Shown one piece after another: positions 42,342 through 52,454 of a stretch of DNA of 64,000 bases. Below the pieces are notes generated by a model. The model was not told where the DNA came from. It worked only from the letters and a program-made list of their open reading frames with translations, and did not search any database. The stretch lies in the NCBI RefSeq assembly GCF_002950575.1, contig NZ_CP026923.1, positions 1,302,001 through 1,366,000 of the forward strand, read 5' to 3'. The number at the start of each line of letters is the position of its first letter. Positions within the stretch are counted from its first letter, which is position 1. The stretch comes from Pontimonas salivibrio (GTDB lineage Bacteria; Actinomycetota; Actinomycetes; Actinomycetales; Microbacteriaceae). The translations under genes and the position numbers were made by a program.

Positions 42342-43024
42342 GAGCTCGCCAAACCCACGGCGATCTGTTGGCACACCGCCACCACTTCAGACCAGTCATG
42401 CCATCTCGGCTCAAGTGCTTTATACCGATCGAGCTCAGCAATGACAGCGGCGTCCTTGGGCTTTGGGGCTGCCAGTGCAAGCGCGACCTCTGTGGAAACC
42501 AATTGAGCCTCGTCGGAGCGAGCTGCATAGTAGTCATCAATTCGAGCGAGTACCTCTGTTGCACGCTCGAGACCTACACGGTCGGCCAAAGCCGCCAAGT
42601 CCAGAAAGTCCCGAACTGCTCCCCGGTCGACGGTCAAAAACGCCTTGATGCGGAGGATTTCCTCCAGCGTGGGGACCCGCACCGAAACATCCTCTGAAAT
42701 CTCCCACATCTCAGTCTCGATGGGGGCTGTTCGCCGAAGCTGCCTAATTCCCGCCTGAACCCCATCGAGGGAGCCCATCAACGTGAGTGGTGGGTGACTT
42801 GCCCGCACCGCAGTGGCCCAGCCGTCAGTGGCCTCCACCGCATCAACCACGCTCGCATACCGATCCGTGAGATCAGTAAGGACATGATCGTGGTCAAACG
42901 AGACACGATGGCCCGCATGCAGGGCAGCAGCCGACCCTCCCACAAGAGTGAGGTCGGGAACTAACCGTTGGAGCTTGGCCGCCGACTCCAGCACTCGGTC
43001 GAACGCAGTTTTTGGGTTCACCAT
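42338..43024 (-). CDS. AbiEii-like nucleotidyltransferase, probable toxin
   Basis: A 228-residue protein with a polymerase-beta-like nucleotidyltransferase core. LVGGSAAALHAG at about 26-37 is the GG/GS motif, and the next conserved Asp pair is in SFDHDHVLTDL (about 42-52). Later come LEEILRIKAFLTVDRGAVRDFLDLAAL, a segment common to AbiEii and MenT relatives. Such proteins transfer nucleotides to RNA or protein. With the HTH gene behind it, this is a likely toxin-antitoxin or phage-defence pair. The start ATG has no ribosome binding site and a TACATT hexamer ends 6 bases upstream, suggesting leaderless translation. Confidence 0.75.
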   Translation of the reverse strand: MVNPKTAFDRVLESAAKLQRLVPDLTLVGGSAAALHAGHRVSFDHDHVLTDLTDRYASVVDAVEATDGWATAVRASHPPLTLMGSLDGVQAGIRQLRRTAPIETEMWEISEDVSVRVPTLEEILRIKAFLTVDRGAVRDFLDLAALADRVGLERATEVLARIDDYYAARSDEAQLVSTEVALALAAPKPKDAAVIAELDRYKALEPRWHDWSEVVAVCQQIAVGLASS

Positions 43025-43033
43025 GGGAGTAAT

Positions 43034-43049
43034 GTATCACATCTGATAC
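43034..43049. promoter_or_regulatory. Palindromic operator of the nucleotidyltransferase-HTH pair
   Basis: GTATCA-catc-TGATAC is a perfect 6-bp dyad with a 4-base centre, 10 bases upstream of the start codon and overlapping the likely -10 TACATT on the minus strand. Its position is that of an autorepressor site for the HTH antitoxin. Confidence 0.6.
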
Positions 43050-43281
43050 GGATCGTCAGGGCCCGAGGCGCCTCCTCGGCTTCGGCGTGTGGCATGCTCC
43101 AGAGGATCCGTGTGTCCATAAGGATTCACCTGAGACGAAGCGACCCTCGCCCTTCGCCCGGCCACCGCCTGGGGTCCCCTCCGCTGACTAGGGTCACGCT
43201 ATGCGCGTTATGTGCCTGCATCGCCAGCAATGCTTCCAAAGCCTTAACCTGGACCCGTCCCCGAGTCCAGGAGGTCCCACC

Positions 43282-43530
43282 GTGGCCACAATGACCATTC
43301 GCAACATTCCCGACGATGTCTATCGCTTACTCAAAGTGCGTGCGGCACTCAACGATCGAAGTGCGGAGGCCGAAGTGAGGGCAATGATCCAATCGGCAAC
43401 AACTTCAGAGGGCGGTATCGATGAGGGGGAGGCACTACTGGCGATCGGCCGACAGGTGGGACTTACTGATGCCGAGCATGCGCTTTTTGCCCGAGATAAG
43501 TCCGCCCCACGGAAAACCTCACTCCCATGA
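43282..43530 (+). CDS. FitA-like ribbon-helix-helix antitoxin
   Basis: An 82-residue protein beginning VATMTIRNIPDDVYRLLKVRA, the ribbon-helix-helix signature of FitA/Arc-type antitoxins; the AEAEVRAMIQSA helix follows. GTG at 43282 has AGGAGG 7 bases upstream. Its TGA overlaps the ATG of the next reading frame (ATGA), where a VapC toxin would be expected. That toxin is decayed, so this antitoxin is probably an orphan that may still bind DNA or neutralise a related toxin elsewhere. Confidence 0.8.
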   Translation: MATMTIRNIPDDVYRLLKVRAALNDRSAEAEVRAMIQSATTSEGGIDEGEALLAIGRQVGLTDAEHALFARDKSAPRKTSLP

Positions 43531-43655
43531 TGTTGCTGCACACAAACGTTGTGTCTGAACCTGGCACCCAGACCACTGCCACACATCAGGTACTTCCGCT
43601 TCCACACCGTCGCGCTGTGAACCCCAAAAACCCCTGGGGCCACTCAGGTTACTGA
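43527..43655 (+). pseudogene. VapC/FitB PIN-domain toxin remnant
   Basis: A 42-codon frame starting MMLLHTNVVSEPG, recognisably the first strand and helix of a PIN-domain toxin (normal form LLDTNVVSE). The first catalytic Asp is replaced by His, and after about 12 residues the similarity stops and a TGA soon follows, whereas intact VapC proteins have about 130 residues. It overlaps the antitoxin stop by four bases, as in intact operons. The toxin is therefore lost by point mutation plus truncation. Confidence 0.78.
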
Positions 43656-43682
43656 GGGCCGAAGCGTGCCCTCTCCCCGTGT

Positions 43683-44426
43683 CTACTTTTGGGAGAGTGG
43701 CAGTGCGATGTCTTGAACCTTGGTCACTGGTGGGACAAACTCGTTGGTGTGGCTGTGGGCCGCATAACCCAGCGACATTCCACACAAGAGTTTGTAACCC
43801 TCTGGCACCTCAAACTCGTCACGAATGGGACCCGACCAGAACGCCAGAAAGCCTTGTGCGCAGGTGTCGAGCCCACGGGCTTTCGCCGAGAGCATCAGCG
43901 TTTGCATGAAATGGCCGACATCGAGCGGGGAGTACACCCCCATCCCTTTGCGGGCAAAGAAAAACAGCCCTACCGGCGCACCAAAAAAGCGCATGTTGTT
44001 CCGGATTTGCTCATTTCTGGCATCGATATCCCCACGCTCGACACCAAGGTGCGAAAAGAGCGCTTTACCCAGAGCCACTTGGCGCACACGCAAATCATCC
44101 GGGTACTTAATGGGTATTCGAAAATCACTGCGGAGGAGGCTCAGCGCACTGAGGCCCCCCTTGATTCGGGTGCCAAGCTTCGGACTCCTGGTGCGCATGA
44201 TGTCATCGAAGCGATCCAACAGTGTGTGCGAAATGCGCTCCTTCACTTCGCCGGTCGCCACCGCGACCCGGTAGGGGCGCGTGTTTGACCAGCTGGGGGC
44301 ACTCAGAGCCTCCTGGAGGATTTCGTCAATAAGCTCAGGCGCGACCGGCGTATCCAGAAAATCCCTCGTACTGCGCCGTGACAGCGTGAGCTCACTAAAC
44401 ATTTGTGCCTGGTTTTTCGCGGCCAT
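43683..44426 (-). CDS. Nitroreductase family protein
   Basis: FMN-dependent NAD(P)H oxidoreductase of 247 residues. SRRSTRDFLDTPV (about 15-27) is the FMN-phosphate binding segment, APSWSNTRPYRV (about 42-53) the second, and GLDTCAQGFLAFW the third family block. The start ATG at 44426 has AAGGAG directly upstream. It reduces nitro groups, quinones or flavins in most relatives; the specific role is unknown. It is transcribed away from the hypothetical gene at 44620. Confidence 0.85.
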   Translation of the reverse strand: MAAKNQAQMFSELTLSRRSTRDFLDTPVAPELIDEILQEALSAPSWSNTRPYRVAVATGEVKERISHTLLDRFDDIMRTRSPKLGTRIKGGLSALSLLRSDFRIPIKYPDDLRVRQVALGKALFSHLGVERGDIDARNEQIRNNMRFFGAPVGLFFFARKGMGVYSPLDVGHFMQTLMLSAKARGLDTCAQGFLAFWSGPIRDEFEVPEGYKLLCGMSLGYAAHSHTNEFVPPVTKVQDIALPLSQK

Positions 44427-44574
44427 CTCACTCCTTATCAAGGGAACCCTTGTCACACTCCTAGCCCAACCCCCAGTCTGACAGTGCGCCACCCCTGTCC
44501 CCTGCCTCCCGTCCCGTGTCAGCGTTCTGACCAAGACGGCATGTCAGTGGTCGTGTTTAGCGTGAGATTAACTC

Positions 44575-44600
44575 AAAAAACAGCCCACCTCTCGTGGGCT
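44575..44600 (-). terminator. Intrinsic terminator on the minus strand
   Basis: AGCCCAC-ctctc-GTGGGCT forms a 7-bp stem, followed on the minus strand by six consecutive T (44580-44575). This is the only classical hairpin-plus-T-tract terminator I see in the window, yet no minus-strand gene lies directly upstream (44620-45696 are plus-strand genes). It may end an antisense or small RNA. Confidence 0.6.
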
Positions 44601-44619
44601 CCTTGGCCGGAGGGATGAG

Positions 44620-45144
44620 ATGAGTCTGTATCTGTTAGCAGGACGATTCCTGCACATTGTGCGAGAGCCCCAATACCCAGAGCTGGTCACCCTGCTCGCA
44701 GAAGACCGCGCGTTACTAGAAGGTGCCCACCCTGGTGGACCAGGAGCCGTGTGTGAATCATTTGACCGGCTATTCCCCTGGGCCCTCCACGTGGAGCGCT
44801 GGGCCCTACCCCGCGACTTCTGGTCGCTTCGAGAAACCGACATTGTGCGCCTGGAGCATCCCATCACCCCAGAGCCGTTGTGTTGGCGCTTCGAAGGGCT
44901 CCGCGCCACAGTTCCGGCCAACAACAGTGGGCAGGCTGGCTCTATCTATACCGGCACCGACACCGATCCACACAGTGCCGATCCACACAGTGCCGAGGAG
45001 GTCACCGGGTTTATCCCTTTAGCCGACCTGGAGCAGGCTAAGGCCGATCTGGAAAAGGAGCTTGAGAGCGTGGGCTTCTATCCCTGGTTTGAGGATGCCG
45101 CGAACCTCACCGCAGAGTTACCGTGTAACAAACACAAGCGATGA
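44620..45144 (+). CDS. Hypothetical protein
   Basis: A 174-residue acidic cytoplasmic protein I do not recognise. It starts MSLYLLAGRFLHIVREPQ and contains several Trp- and Arg-rich segments (ERWALPRDFWSL, CWRFEGLRATV) but no known catalytic motif or membrane helix. GGAGG lies just upstream of the ATG. An in-frame duplication of a 15-base unit gives the DPHSADPHSAEE segment. It is followed at 69 bases by a DUF3293 gene, but a shared function is not evident. Confidence 0.6.
   Translation: MSLYLLAGRFLHIVREPQYPELVTLLAEDRALLEGAHPGGPGAVCESFDRLFPWALHVERWALPRDFWSLRETDIVRLEHPITPEPLCWRFEGLRATVPANNSGQAGSIYTGTDTDPHSADPHSAEEVTGFIPLADLEQAKADLEKELESVGFYPWFEDAANLTAELPCNKHKR
44965..44994 (+). repeat. 15-bp tandem duplication inside hypothetical gene
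   Basis: Two exact copies of GATCCACACAGTGCC in frame, adding five residues (DPHSA) to the protein. Likely recent replication slippage. Confidence 0.8.
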
Positions 45145-45213
45145 AGCCTTTACTCCGGGCTCCTGGCAGACACTTTTCGACACAGTGCGGCTGTCGCCGA
45201 TTACTCTAAGCAG

Positions 45214-45696
45214 ATGAACGACAGTGCCCTTGAAGAGTTGTATTTCGCCACCGCGCTGGAGCTGGCGGATGCGAAAGGAAAGACCTGGAGGATCACCCCG
45301 ACGGCGTTCGACGGTGACGACGCCTCCAGTATTTTGGCGCCCCACACGGAAGCGTTCATCCTGACCGCCGAAAACCCCGAATCTTCGGGAGAGTTCACAC
45401 CCGAAGAAAATGCAGCCGCCACGGCGAGTCTTGCCCACGAATTAGACCACTCAGGGCTGATCACGAGAGCTTGCCCCGGATACGCCCTGGACTCCGACCA
45501 CGTCGAACCCGGCTTTGCCGTAATGGCTGCCGCGGACAATTCTGACTTGATGCGGGAGTTCACCGTCGATCTCGCCAGGAGTTACCGGCAAAACGCGATC
45601 TTCCACCTCACCCAAAAAGGCCTTGGCATCATTGGAGTCCTTAGACCCGAGTTGCAGGCCTTTCGCACAGTGCGAATTACCCCACTGGCGCACTAG
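45214..45696 (+). CDS. DUF3293 domain-containing protein
   Basis: A 160-residue protein with the DUF3293 features: FILTAENPESSGEFTPEENAAATASL in the N-terminal half, a LDSDHVEPGFAVMA segment, and a late RQNAIFHLTQKGLGIIGVL block. The family has no defined biochemical role. No transmembrane segment or signal peptide is visible. It is separated by 69 bases from the hypothetical gene before it and converges on the DUF805 gene. Confidence 0.75.
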   Translation: MNDSALEELYFATALELADAKGKTWRITPTAFDGDDASSILAPHTEAFILTAENPESSGEFTPEENAAATASLAHELDHSGLITRACPGYALDSDHVEPGFAVMAAADNSDLMREFTVDLARSYRQNAIFHLTQKGLGIIGVLRPELQAFRTVRITPLAH

Positions 45697-45801
45697 TCCA
45701 GCGCCCCACGGGCCAAATCGATAACGGTGCCCGAACACCAGACACCTCCACGCAAACACCATCACCCACGGTGCAGCCCCCACACCGGCCACAAGGCACG
45801 G

Positions 45802-46188
45802 CTAAACCGACGTGGTGGGGGGAACTCTGCCCGGTGGCACATCAGTAACCACGTTATGCGGAAGCTTCGCTGGTTGGGCAAAGAGGACAGCCAACACGAT
45901 CAAGCCCACAAACGGCAGCAGGAGGAAAAACAGCCAGGCCCAGCTCAGGCCAGCGTCACGCAGGCGGCGCACTCCGACCGCCAGCGAGGGCACGATGACG
46001 GCAAAGAACCAGGCAACACCGAGACCACCAAAAATCGCGCTGGTTCCGGAAGAGACCAGAAAGCTGAAAAGCGTGAACCACCAAAACTCGGACCGTGATG
46101 CACGCCCGGAAAATTCCGCGTATTTGCGAAACACGGTCTGGATCGCCTGACCGAAAGACATTTCAGGGGCGGGAGTCATTGTCGTCAT
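45802..46188 (-). CDS. DUF805 family membrane protein
   Basis: A 128-residue small membrane protein with the DUF805 opening (FRKYAEFSGRASRSEFWWFTLF) and three to four hydrophobic helices, and the VRRLRDAGLSWAW loop between helices. The C-terminal tail is Pro/Thr-rich. Members are common in bacteria and of unknown function, often associated with envelope stress loci. No clear operon partner is adjacent. Confidence 0.85.
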   Translation of the reverse strand: MTTMTPAPEMSFGQAIQTVFRKYAEFSGRASRSEFWWFTLFSFLVSSGTSAIFGGLGVAWFFAVIVPSLAVGVRRLRDAGLSWAWLFFLLLPFVGLIVLAVLFAQPAKLPHNVVTDVPPGRVPPTTSV

Positions 46189-46285
46189 GAGCCAAGGGTA
46201 TTACTGAACCCTTGGCGGTGGCTTAGACAAACCTTGGAGGTATCGCTACGGGAAGTGAGCAATCAGCAGAAGTAGTCTTAACCCT

Positions 46286-46909
46286 GTGGCGACCGAGCAT
46301 TACTTCTCTGAAGACCCCGACTCGGCCCGCCATGAGCGGAGCGTGGCTTTAGAACTGGCCGGGCGCAGGGTGGAACTACAGACCCTTTCCGGCACCTTCT
46401 CGCCAGAGGGGCTCGACCGGGGCACTGCAGCACTGCTTCGACACGTTCCCACGCCGACGGGTAACACCCTGGTCGATGTGGGATGTGGCTGGGGGCCACT
46501 CGCAGTCACCATGGCCACTATGGTCCCTGACGCCACCGTGTATGCCGTCGATGTCAATACCAGAGCATTAGAAGCCTGTGCGGCAAACGCCGCGAAGCTC
46601 GGCCTGGACAACATTGAGGCCTTCACCCCCGACCAGTGGGAGGCTCGTACTCCTGACACTGCCCCCATCGACACCATTTGGTCCAACCCCCCTATTCGCA
46701 TTGGGAAAAAAGCACTCCACGAGTTGCTTCGCACGTGGCTTCACCGACTGGCACCCGAGGGCCAGGCCTGGCTTGTGGTTTCCAAAAGCCTTGGCGCGGA
46801 AACGCTGTTGCGCTGGATTAACACTGAACACGATGGGGCGTTTCACGGCATTCGCGCGGCCCGCGATAAAGGTTTCTGGATTCTCCACGTCACCCCCACA
46901 GGGTCCTGA
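46286..46909 (+). CDS. RsmC-like class I SAM-dependent methyltransferase
   Basis: A 207-residue methyltransferase corresponding to the catalytic C-terminal half of RsmC (16S rRNA G1207 N2-methyltransferase); the duplicate N-terminal domain of the enterobacterial enzyme is absent. The SAM loop VDVGCGWGPLA is at about 62-72, YAVDVN follows, and NPPI (about 134-137) is the N-methyltransferase catalytic motif. The start is a GTG with a poor ribosome binding site. Shorter actinobacterial homologues are common, so this is not a truncation. The exact RNA target is inferred. Confidence 0.8.
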   Translation: MATEHYFSEDPDSARHERSVALELAGRRVELQTLSGTFSPEGLDRGTAALLRHVPTPTGNTLVDVGCGWGPLAVTMATMVPDATVYAVDVNTRALEACAANAAKLGLDNIEAFTPDQWEARTPDTAPIDTIWSNPPIRIGKKALHELLRTWLHRLAPEGQAWLVVSKSLGAETLLRWINTEHDGAFHGIRAARDKGFWILHVTPTGS

Positions 46910-46945
46910 ACCGGAGACGTCGCCCGGCGTAAAGCGTGAGGGTAG

Positions 46946-47839
46946 TTAGACCTGCACTTCAGTGGCAAACACGTGCACAGCGGGCCCTGAAAGGGCCACA
47001 TGTTCGCCCTCTTCTGTGGGGAACATTCGCACCGAAAGTTGCCCCCCGGGGACATCCACGCGCCAGTGGTGAGGCGCAGCATCGCCCACAAAATGGCGCG
47101 CAGCGAGAGCGGCGGCAGCTGCTCCGGTTCCACAGGAGAGTGTTTCTCCCACACCACGCTCATATACCCGCATGCGAATGTGACCGACACCGTCAGTAAT
47201 GAGGGGATCTTGAGGCACCACAAACTCGACGTTCACCCCGTCTTCGGGAACCGGGCGCACGTCAGGTAAGGCCGACAAATCGAGTGCGTCCAGCTCGTCG
47301 TTGCTCGCCACAATCACCACCGCGTGGGGGTTCGGGACCGAGAGTCGAAGGGCCGGGCGAGGCACATCCAGACCGGGTACGTGCACGAGTGTCTCAGTGT
47401 CTACCAGCTGCCAACGGCCCAAGTCGACTTGGTAGTGACCGCTGTTCGACACGGTGACGTCTCGCACACCGCCCCTGGTGGCAATAGGCAGCGTTTGGCC
47501 GGATGTGAGAGCAACTAAGTCGTGTCGAACAAGAAAGTCCACAAACACCCGAATGCCGTTTCCACACATTTCCGCGAGTGACCCATCGGCATTTCGGTAA
47601 TCCATAAACCAGGTCGCCTCTCGCTCTTCTGCCAACAGTGCTTTCACTTCGGGCGAGTCAGCTGTTCGTGCTGCACGGAGAATTCCATCCCCTCCGACAC
47701 CGCGGTGTCGATCGCAAAGGGCTTGGACCTGTGCGGGGGTCAAGTCGTAGAGGCCATCGGGGTCAGCAAAGACCACAAAATCGTTACCTGTTCCGTGGGC
47801 TTTTTCCACCGGGAGGGTCTGTGCGGGAGTCGATGCCAT
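46946..47839 (-). CDS. dapF: Diaminopimelate epimerase
   Basis: Cofactor-independent racemase of 297 residues that interconverts LL- and meso-diaminopimelate for lysine and peptidoglycan synthesis. The two catalytic cysteines lie in [11 protein letters not shown] (about residue 91) and in [14 protein letters not shown] (about residue 235). [11 protein letters not shown] near the N-terminus is the substrate-binding block. It is next to miaA in the standard actinobacterial order, 46 bases away and transcribed in the same direction, so they may share a transcript. Confidence 0.95.
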   Translation of the reverse strand: MASTPAQTLPVEKAHGTGNDFVVFADPDGLYDLTPAQVQALCDRHRGVGGDGILRAARTADSPEVKALLAEEREATWFMDYRNADGSLAEMCGNGIRVFVDFLVRHDLVALTSGQTLPIATRGGVRDVTVSNSGHYQVDLGRWQLVDTETLVHVPGLDVPRPALRLSVPNPHAVVIVASNDELDALDLSALPDVRPVPEDGVNVEFVVPQDPLITDGVGHIRMRVYERGVGETLSCGTGAAAAALAARHFVGDAAPHHWRVDVPGGQLSVRMFPTEEGEHVALSGPAVHVFATEVQV

Positions 47840-47885
47840 ACCCCGAGCCTACAAAGCAAAGCGCGATGTATCGCGCCAGGGGTAA

Positions 47886-48872
47886 TTACCCCCGGCCTCT
47901 CTGACTGGCGGGCTGTAAAAAATAGTCGGCAACTTCCGTTTCCACCGAGTCGCCGCTGGCGTTGATCCAGTGAATATTCTCATCTCGTCGAAACCACGAC
48001 ATTTGTTTCCTGGCATACCGTCTGGTGTGCTGAGAAACCTGCTCTTTCGCCTCAGGCTCGGATGTTTCACCATCCAGATGATCAATCACTTCTCGGTAGC
48101 CAATGGCTTGAGCTGCCGTCTTTCCCAACCCGGCCTCTCGCAGTGTGCGCACCTCGTCGACGAGTCCCCGCTGCCACATCTGTTCCACCCGCTGGTTAAT
48201 GCGAGCATCAAGCCATTCCCAGGGGCCGGCAAGGCCCACTACCCTGCAGGGTTGGAACCACCAGGACCCTCTTGCCGCAAGGCTCGCACTGGGTGGCTCC
48301 CCAGTGAGTTCCATAATCTCTAGGGCACGAACAACCCGACGGGGATTGTGCACATCAACGGCGTCTGCCACCTGGGGGTCCTTTTCGCGCAGTAGCGCCA
48401 CCAGGGACACCAACCCCTTGTTCTCGAGTTGGGCCTCCAGTCGGTCTCGAATCTGTGGGTCGTGGCCTGGGAAGCGAAAATCGTAAATCACCGAGGAAAC
48501 ATAAAGACCAGAGCCTCCCACCAGTAGAGGCACCACTCCCCTGGCCTGCGCGTCGACAATAGCCTCCCTGGCCATTCGTTGGTAGTCCTCGACGCTGGCT
48601 TCAGCGGAAGGCTCCCAGGTGTCGAGGAGGTGATGGGGTACCTGTGCCCGTTCTGTCGGGCTGGCCTTCGCGGTGCCAATATCCATGCCCCGATAGAGCT
48701 GCATCGCATCAGCGCTCACAATTTCCACGCTCAGACCGCGCTGTGTCGCCGCCTTTGCGACAGCGATTGCCGTGGCGGTCTTACCCGTTCCTGTGGGTCC
48801 TACCAGTGCCCACATTGTCGGGCTAGCCATCATGTGCGCTGAAGCCTGGTCGACCGGTGAGGAAGCGGCCAC
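47886..48872 (-). CDS. miaA: tRNA dimethylallyltransferase
   Basis: Enzyme of 328 residues that prenylates A37 of UNN-reading tRNAs. The P-loop GPTGTGKT is near residue 26, SADAMQLYRGMDIGTAK near 55 is the DSxQ-like segment, and DARINQRVEQM and FRRDENIHW close to the C-terminus are typical. The start GTG at 48872 gives a 19-residue extension before the P-loop; an ATG about 40 bases later is possible. It is 4 bases downstream of miaB, whose product modifies the same base, so co-expression makes sense. Confidence 0.93.
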   Translation of the reverse strand: MAASSPVDQASAHMMASPTMWALVGPTGTGKTATAIAVAKAATQRGLSVEIVSADAMQLYRGMDIGTAKASPTERAQVPHHLLDTWEPSAEASVEDYQRMAREAIVDAQARGVVPLLVGGSGLYVSSVIYDFRFPGHDPQIRDRLEAQLENKGLVSLVALLREKDPQVADAVDVHNPRRVVRALEIMELTGEPPSASLAARGSWWFQPCRVVGLAGPWEWLDARINQRVEQMWQRGLVDEVRTLREAGLGKTAAQAIGYREVIDHLDGETSEPEAKEQVSQHTRRYARKQMSWFRRDENIHWINASGDSVETEVADYFLQPASQRGRG

Positions 48873-48876
48873 CGGC

Positions 48877-50421
48877 CTACTGGTCTCTTAACCGGATGGG
48901 CAGACCCAGCGACACGGGACCCGATGCCGCGGAAGCTGGTGTGGGGGCACCACACGATTCGGCCTGGGCGCGGTCGTAGGCATCCCCCGCCCGGGTGCGT
49001 CTCACCGGGAAGCCTTCAGGGCTTTGCGGGTCGGCAATGAGGAAAAATGGCCGGGCATCGCTCACGGTGGCATTCATCACATCGCCCGGTCGAGGGGGCT
49101 CTTGCCCTTCAGCTAATCCGACGTGAACCAATCGGCCGTCTTGGGCCCGGCCGGACACTCGGTGGGTGTCCTCATTTTTTCGACCCTCACCCGTAGCGAT
49201 CAGCACTTCCACATCACGCCCCAGCTGTCGCTTGTTTTCTTGCCAGGACATATCGTCTTGGAGTGCCACTAGGCGCTCAAAGCGCTCCTGCACGATTTCT
49301 TTGGGAACCTGGTCGGGCATTGTCGCGGCCGGGGTTCCTGGTCGTATCGAATACTGAAAGGTGTACGCGCTGGCGAAGCGCGCTTTTCTCACTACTTCGA
49401 GAGTGTCTTCAAAGTCTTGTTCGGTCTCCCCCGGGAACCCCACGATGATGTCGGTGGTGATGGCTGCGTGGGGAATTTTTTCTCGCACGCGATCGAGAAT
49501 GCCGAGGAATTTTTCACTGCGGTAACTGCGCCGCATGGCTTTCAGGATGGAGTCAGAGCCAGACTGCAGCGGCATATGAAGCTGTGGCATGACCGAGGGG
49601 GTTTCCGCCATCGCATCAATCACGTCATCGGTGAATGCCGCCGGGTGCGGGCTGGTGAAGCGAATGCGTTCAAGGCCCTCAATGTCGCCTGCCGCTCGCA
49701 GGAGTTTTCCAAAAGCCCCGCGGTCGCCAAATTCGACACCGTAAGTGTTGACGTTTTGGCCCAACAGCGTGACTTCGAGCGCACCGTCGTCGACCAAGGC
49801 TTCGACTTCGCGCAGGATATCTCCCGGCCGACGGTCTTTTTCTTTACCGCGCAGGCTGGGCACAATACAAAATGTGCAGGTGTTGTTACACCCCACCGAA
49901 ATACTGACCCAACCGGAGTAGGTGCTCTCTCGTTTGGTCGGCAGTGTGGAGGGGAACACTTCCAACGCTTCGAGGATTTCGACCTCGGCCTGCTGGTTGT
50001 GCCTGGAGCGCTCGAGGAGCGTGGGAAGAGAACCCATGTTGTGGGTACCAAAGACCACGTCGACCCAGGGAGCCCGCTCCACAATCCCGGACTGATCCTT
50101 TTGAGCCAAGCAGCCGCCGACGGCGATCTGCATTCCCGGCTTTTCGCGCTTTTTTTCGGCAAGGTGGCCGAGTGTTCCATAAAGCTTGTTGTCGGCATTT
50201 TCTCGAACCGCGCAGGTGTTAATCACAATGACGTCGGCTTCTTCACCGGCAGCTGCTTCGTGAAAACCTGCCGCTTCCAGGGAACCCGCCATACGTTCAG
50301 AGTCGTGAACGTTCATCTGACACCCAAAGGTCCGCACTTCGTAACTACGGCCAGACCCAAACAGATTCGGCGCGTCGGACTGGACTTCGGCCTCGCTCAG
50401 GGTCTGGGTGTGTGCACTCAC
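48877..50421 (-). CDS. miaB: tRNA-2-methylthio-N6-dimethylallyladenosine synthase
   Basis: Radical SAM methylthiotransferase of 514 residues. The N-terminal UPF0004 domain begins [16 protein letters not shown], whose Cys together with CAVREN and GGCLAQ cysteines holds one [4Fe-4S] cluster. The radical SAM motif CNNTCTFC is near residue 175, and a TRAM domain closes the protein. It adds methylthio to the i6A37 that MiaA makes. It starts with GTG and is separated from recX by 24 bases. Confidence 0.95.
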   Translation of the reverse strand: MSAHTQTLSEAEVQSDAPNLFGSGRSYEVRTFGCQMNVHDSERMAGSLEAAGFHEAAAGEEADVIVINTCAVRENADNKLYGTLGHLAEKKREKPGMQIAVGGCLAQKDQSGIVERAPWVDVVFGTHNMGSLPTLLERSRHNQQAEVEILEALEVFPSTLPTKRESTYSGWVSISVGCNNTCTFCIVPSLRGKEKDRRPGDILREVEALVDDGALEVTLLGQNVNTYGVEFGDRGAFGKLLRAAGDIEGLERIRFTSPHPAAFTDDVIDAMAETPSVMPQLHMPLQSGSDSILKAMRRSYRSEKFLGILDRVREKIPHAAITTDIIVGFPGETEQDFEDTLEVVRKARFASAYTFQYSIRPGTPAATMPDQVPKEIVQERFERLVALQDDMSWQENKRQLGRDVEVLIATGEGRKNEDTHRVSGRAQDGRLVHVGLAEGQEPPRPGDVMNATVSDARPFFLIADPQSPEGFPVRRTRAGDAYDRAQAESCGAPTPASAASGPVSLGLPIRLRDQ

Positions 50422-50445
50422 CCTGACAGTCTAAAACCCGGTGGC

Positions 50446-51351
50446 CTAACGGCGGCCCAGTGGGGTGACCCATGCACTCGCGGAGTCGGGTGAGGGGGAA
50501 AACCTCACACCGCGAGTCGAACCACTATCCGGTTCGATGTCAGGTCCGCCCTCTGGCTCATCGACGACCATGCCCACCACGCGGTAGACCTCGGGCCCTT
50601 GATACCCACGGCGGGCAAGGAACCCCACCAGTCGACGTACCTGAACCTGGCGATCAAGGCCGCGAAGTACCCGCATCCTTGAGCGTGCCAACTCTTCGAG
50701 TGTGTCGTCGCTCACCTCATCGAGACCACCGACTACCTGGTCGATAATTCCTCGGGGAATACGCCTTTTCACCAGAGCCTGTTTGATTCCGACAGGGCCC
50801 ATCTTTTTCGACTCGCTCAAACCTTGTGCGAGGTCGTGGGCTAGCTGCGCATCATCGATCAGGTGCTTATCTTGCAAACCGGCGATTACCTCGTCAATCG
50901 CCCAGCGCTCCACCCCACGATCGGCGAGCTTCTGTCGAAGCTCAGCTTCGGATCGTGCCCTGGCAGCCAAACTGCGAAGAGCAATCTGACGAGCAGTCGC
51001 GAATGCCGAATCGTCCACAGCGCCATCGGAGCCATGGGAGCCATCCTCCTCGGACGCGCTCTCCTCCACACCGCTAGGAGCTCCCTCGCTAACGAAGGGT
51101 AACCCCGCCATGGCGCGCGCCTGTTGCAGGTCAATGACCTGCCCCGGCCACAGCGGGACAGGTTCGCTCGACTCGGGTTGCACCCCCGGTTGTTCATGCT
51201 GTGGGGGCTGAGCGTCGTTCGTACCCTCTGGGGAGCCGCTGTCCGATTCAGTCACGGGTGCTGTGGCACTGCGGGGGAAGGCGATGACTTCCGCCACACC
51301 CTCCCCTGCAGTGCCCTCTTTGCTTGGGCTGTCTTGCGATGAAGTAGTCAT
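50446..51351 (-). CDS. recX: RecX regulatory protein
   Basis: Modulator of RecA filament formation, 301 residues. The RecX core of three-helix repeats begins with RQIALRSLAARARSEAELRQKLADRG at about residue 117 and extends to about 260. The N-terminal 110 residues are acidic and Pro/Ser-rich and probably disordered; that extension is longer than in most RecX proteins, though such extensions are common in Actinobacteria. It follows recA by 20 bases in the usual recA-recX operon. Confidence 0.88.
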   Translation of the reverse strand: MTTSSQDSPSKEGTAGEGVAEVIAFPRSATAPVTESDSGSPEGTNDAQPPQHEQPGVQPESSEPVPLWPGQVIDLQQARAMAGLPFVSEGAPSGVEESASEEDGSHGSDGAVDDSAFATARQIALRSLAARARSEAELRQKLADRGVERWAIDEVIAGLQDKHLIDDAQLAHDLAQGLSESKKMGPVGIKQALVKRRIPRGIIDQVVGGLDEVSDDTLEELARSRMRVLRGLDRQVQVRRLVGFLARRGYQGPEVYRVVGMVVDEPEGGPDIEPDSGSTRGVRFSPSPDSASAWVTPLGRR

Positions 51352-51371
51352 AAGAGCTGGCTGGGGAAGCC

Positions 51372-52454
<1,083 letters not shown>

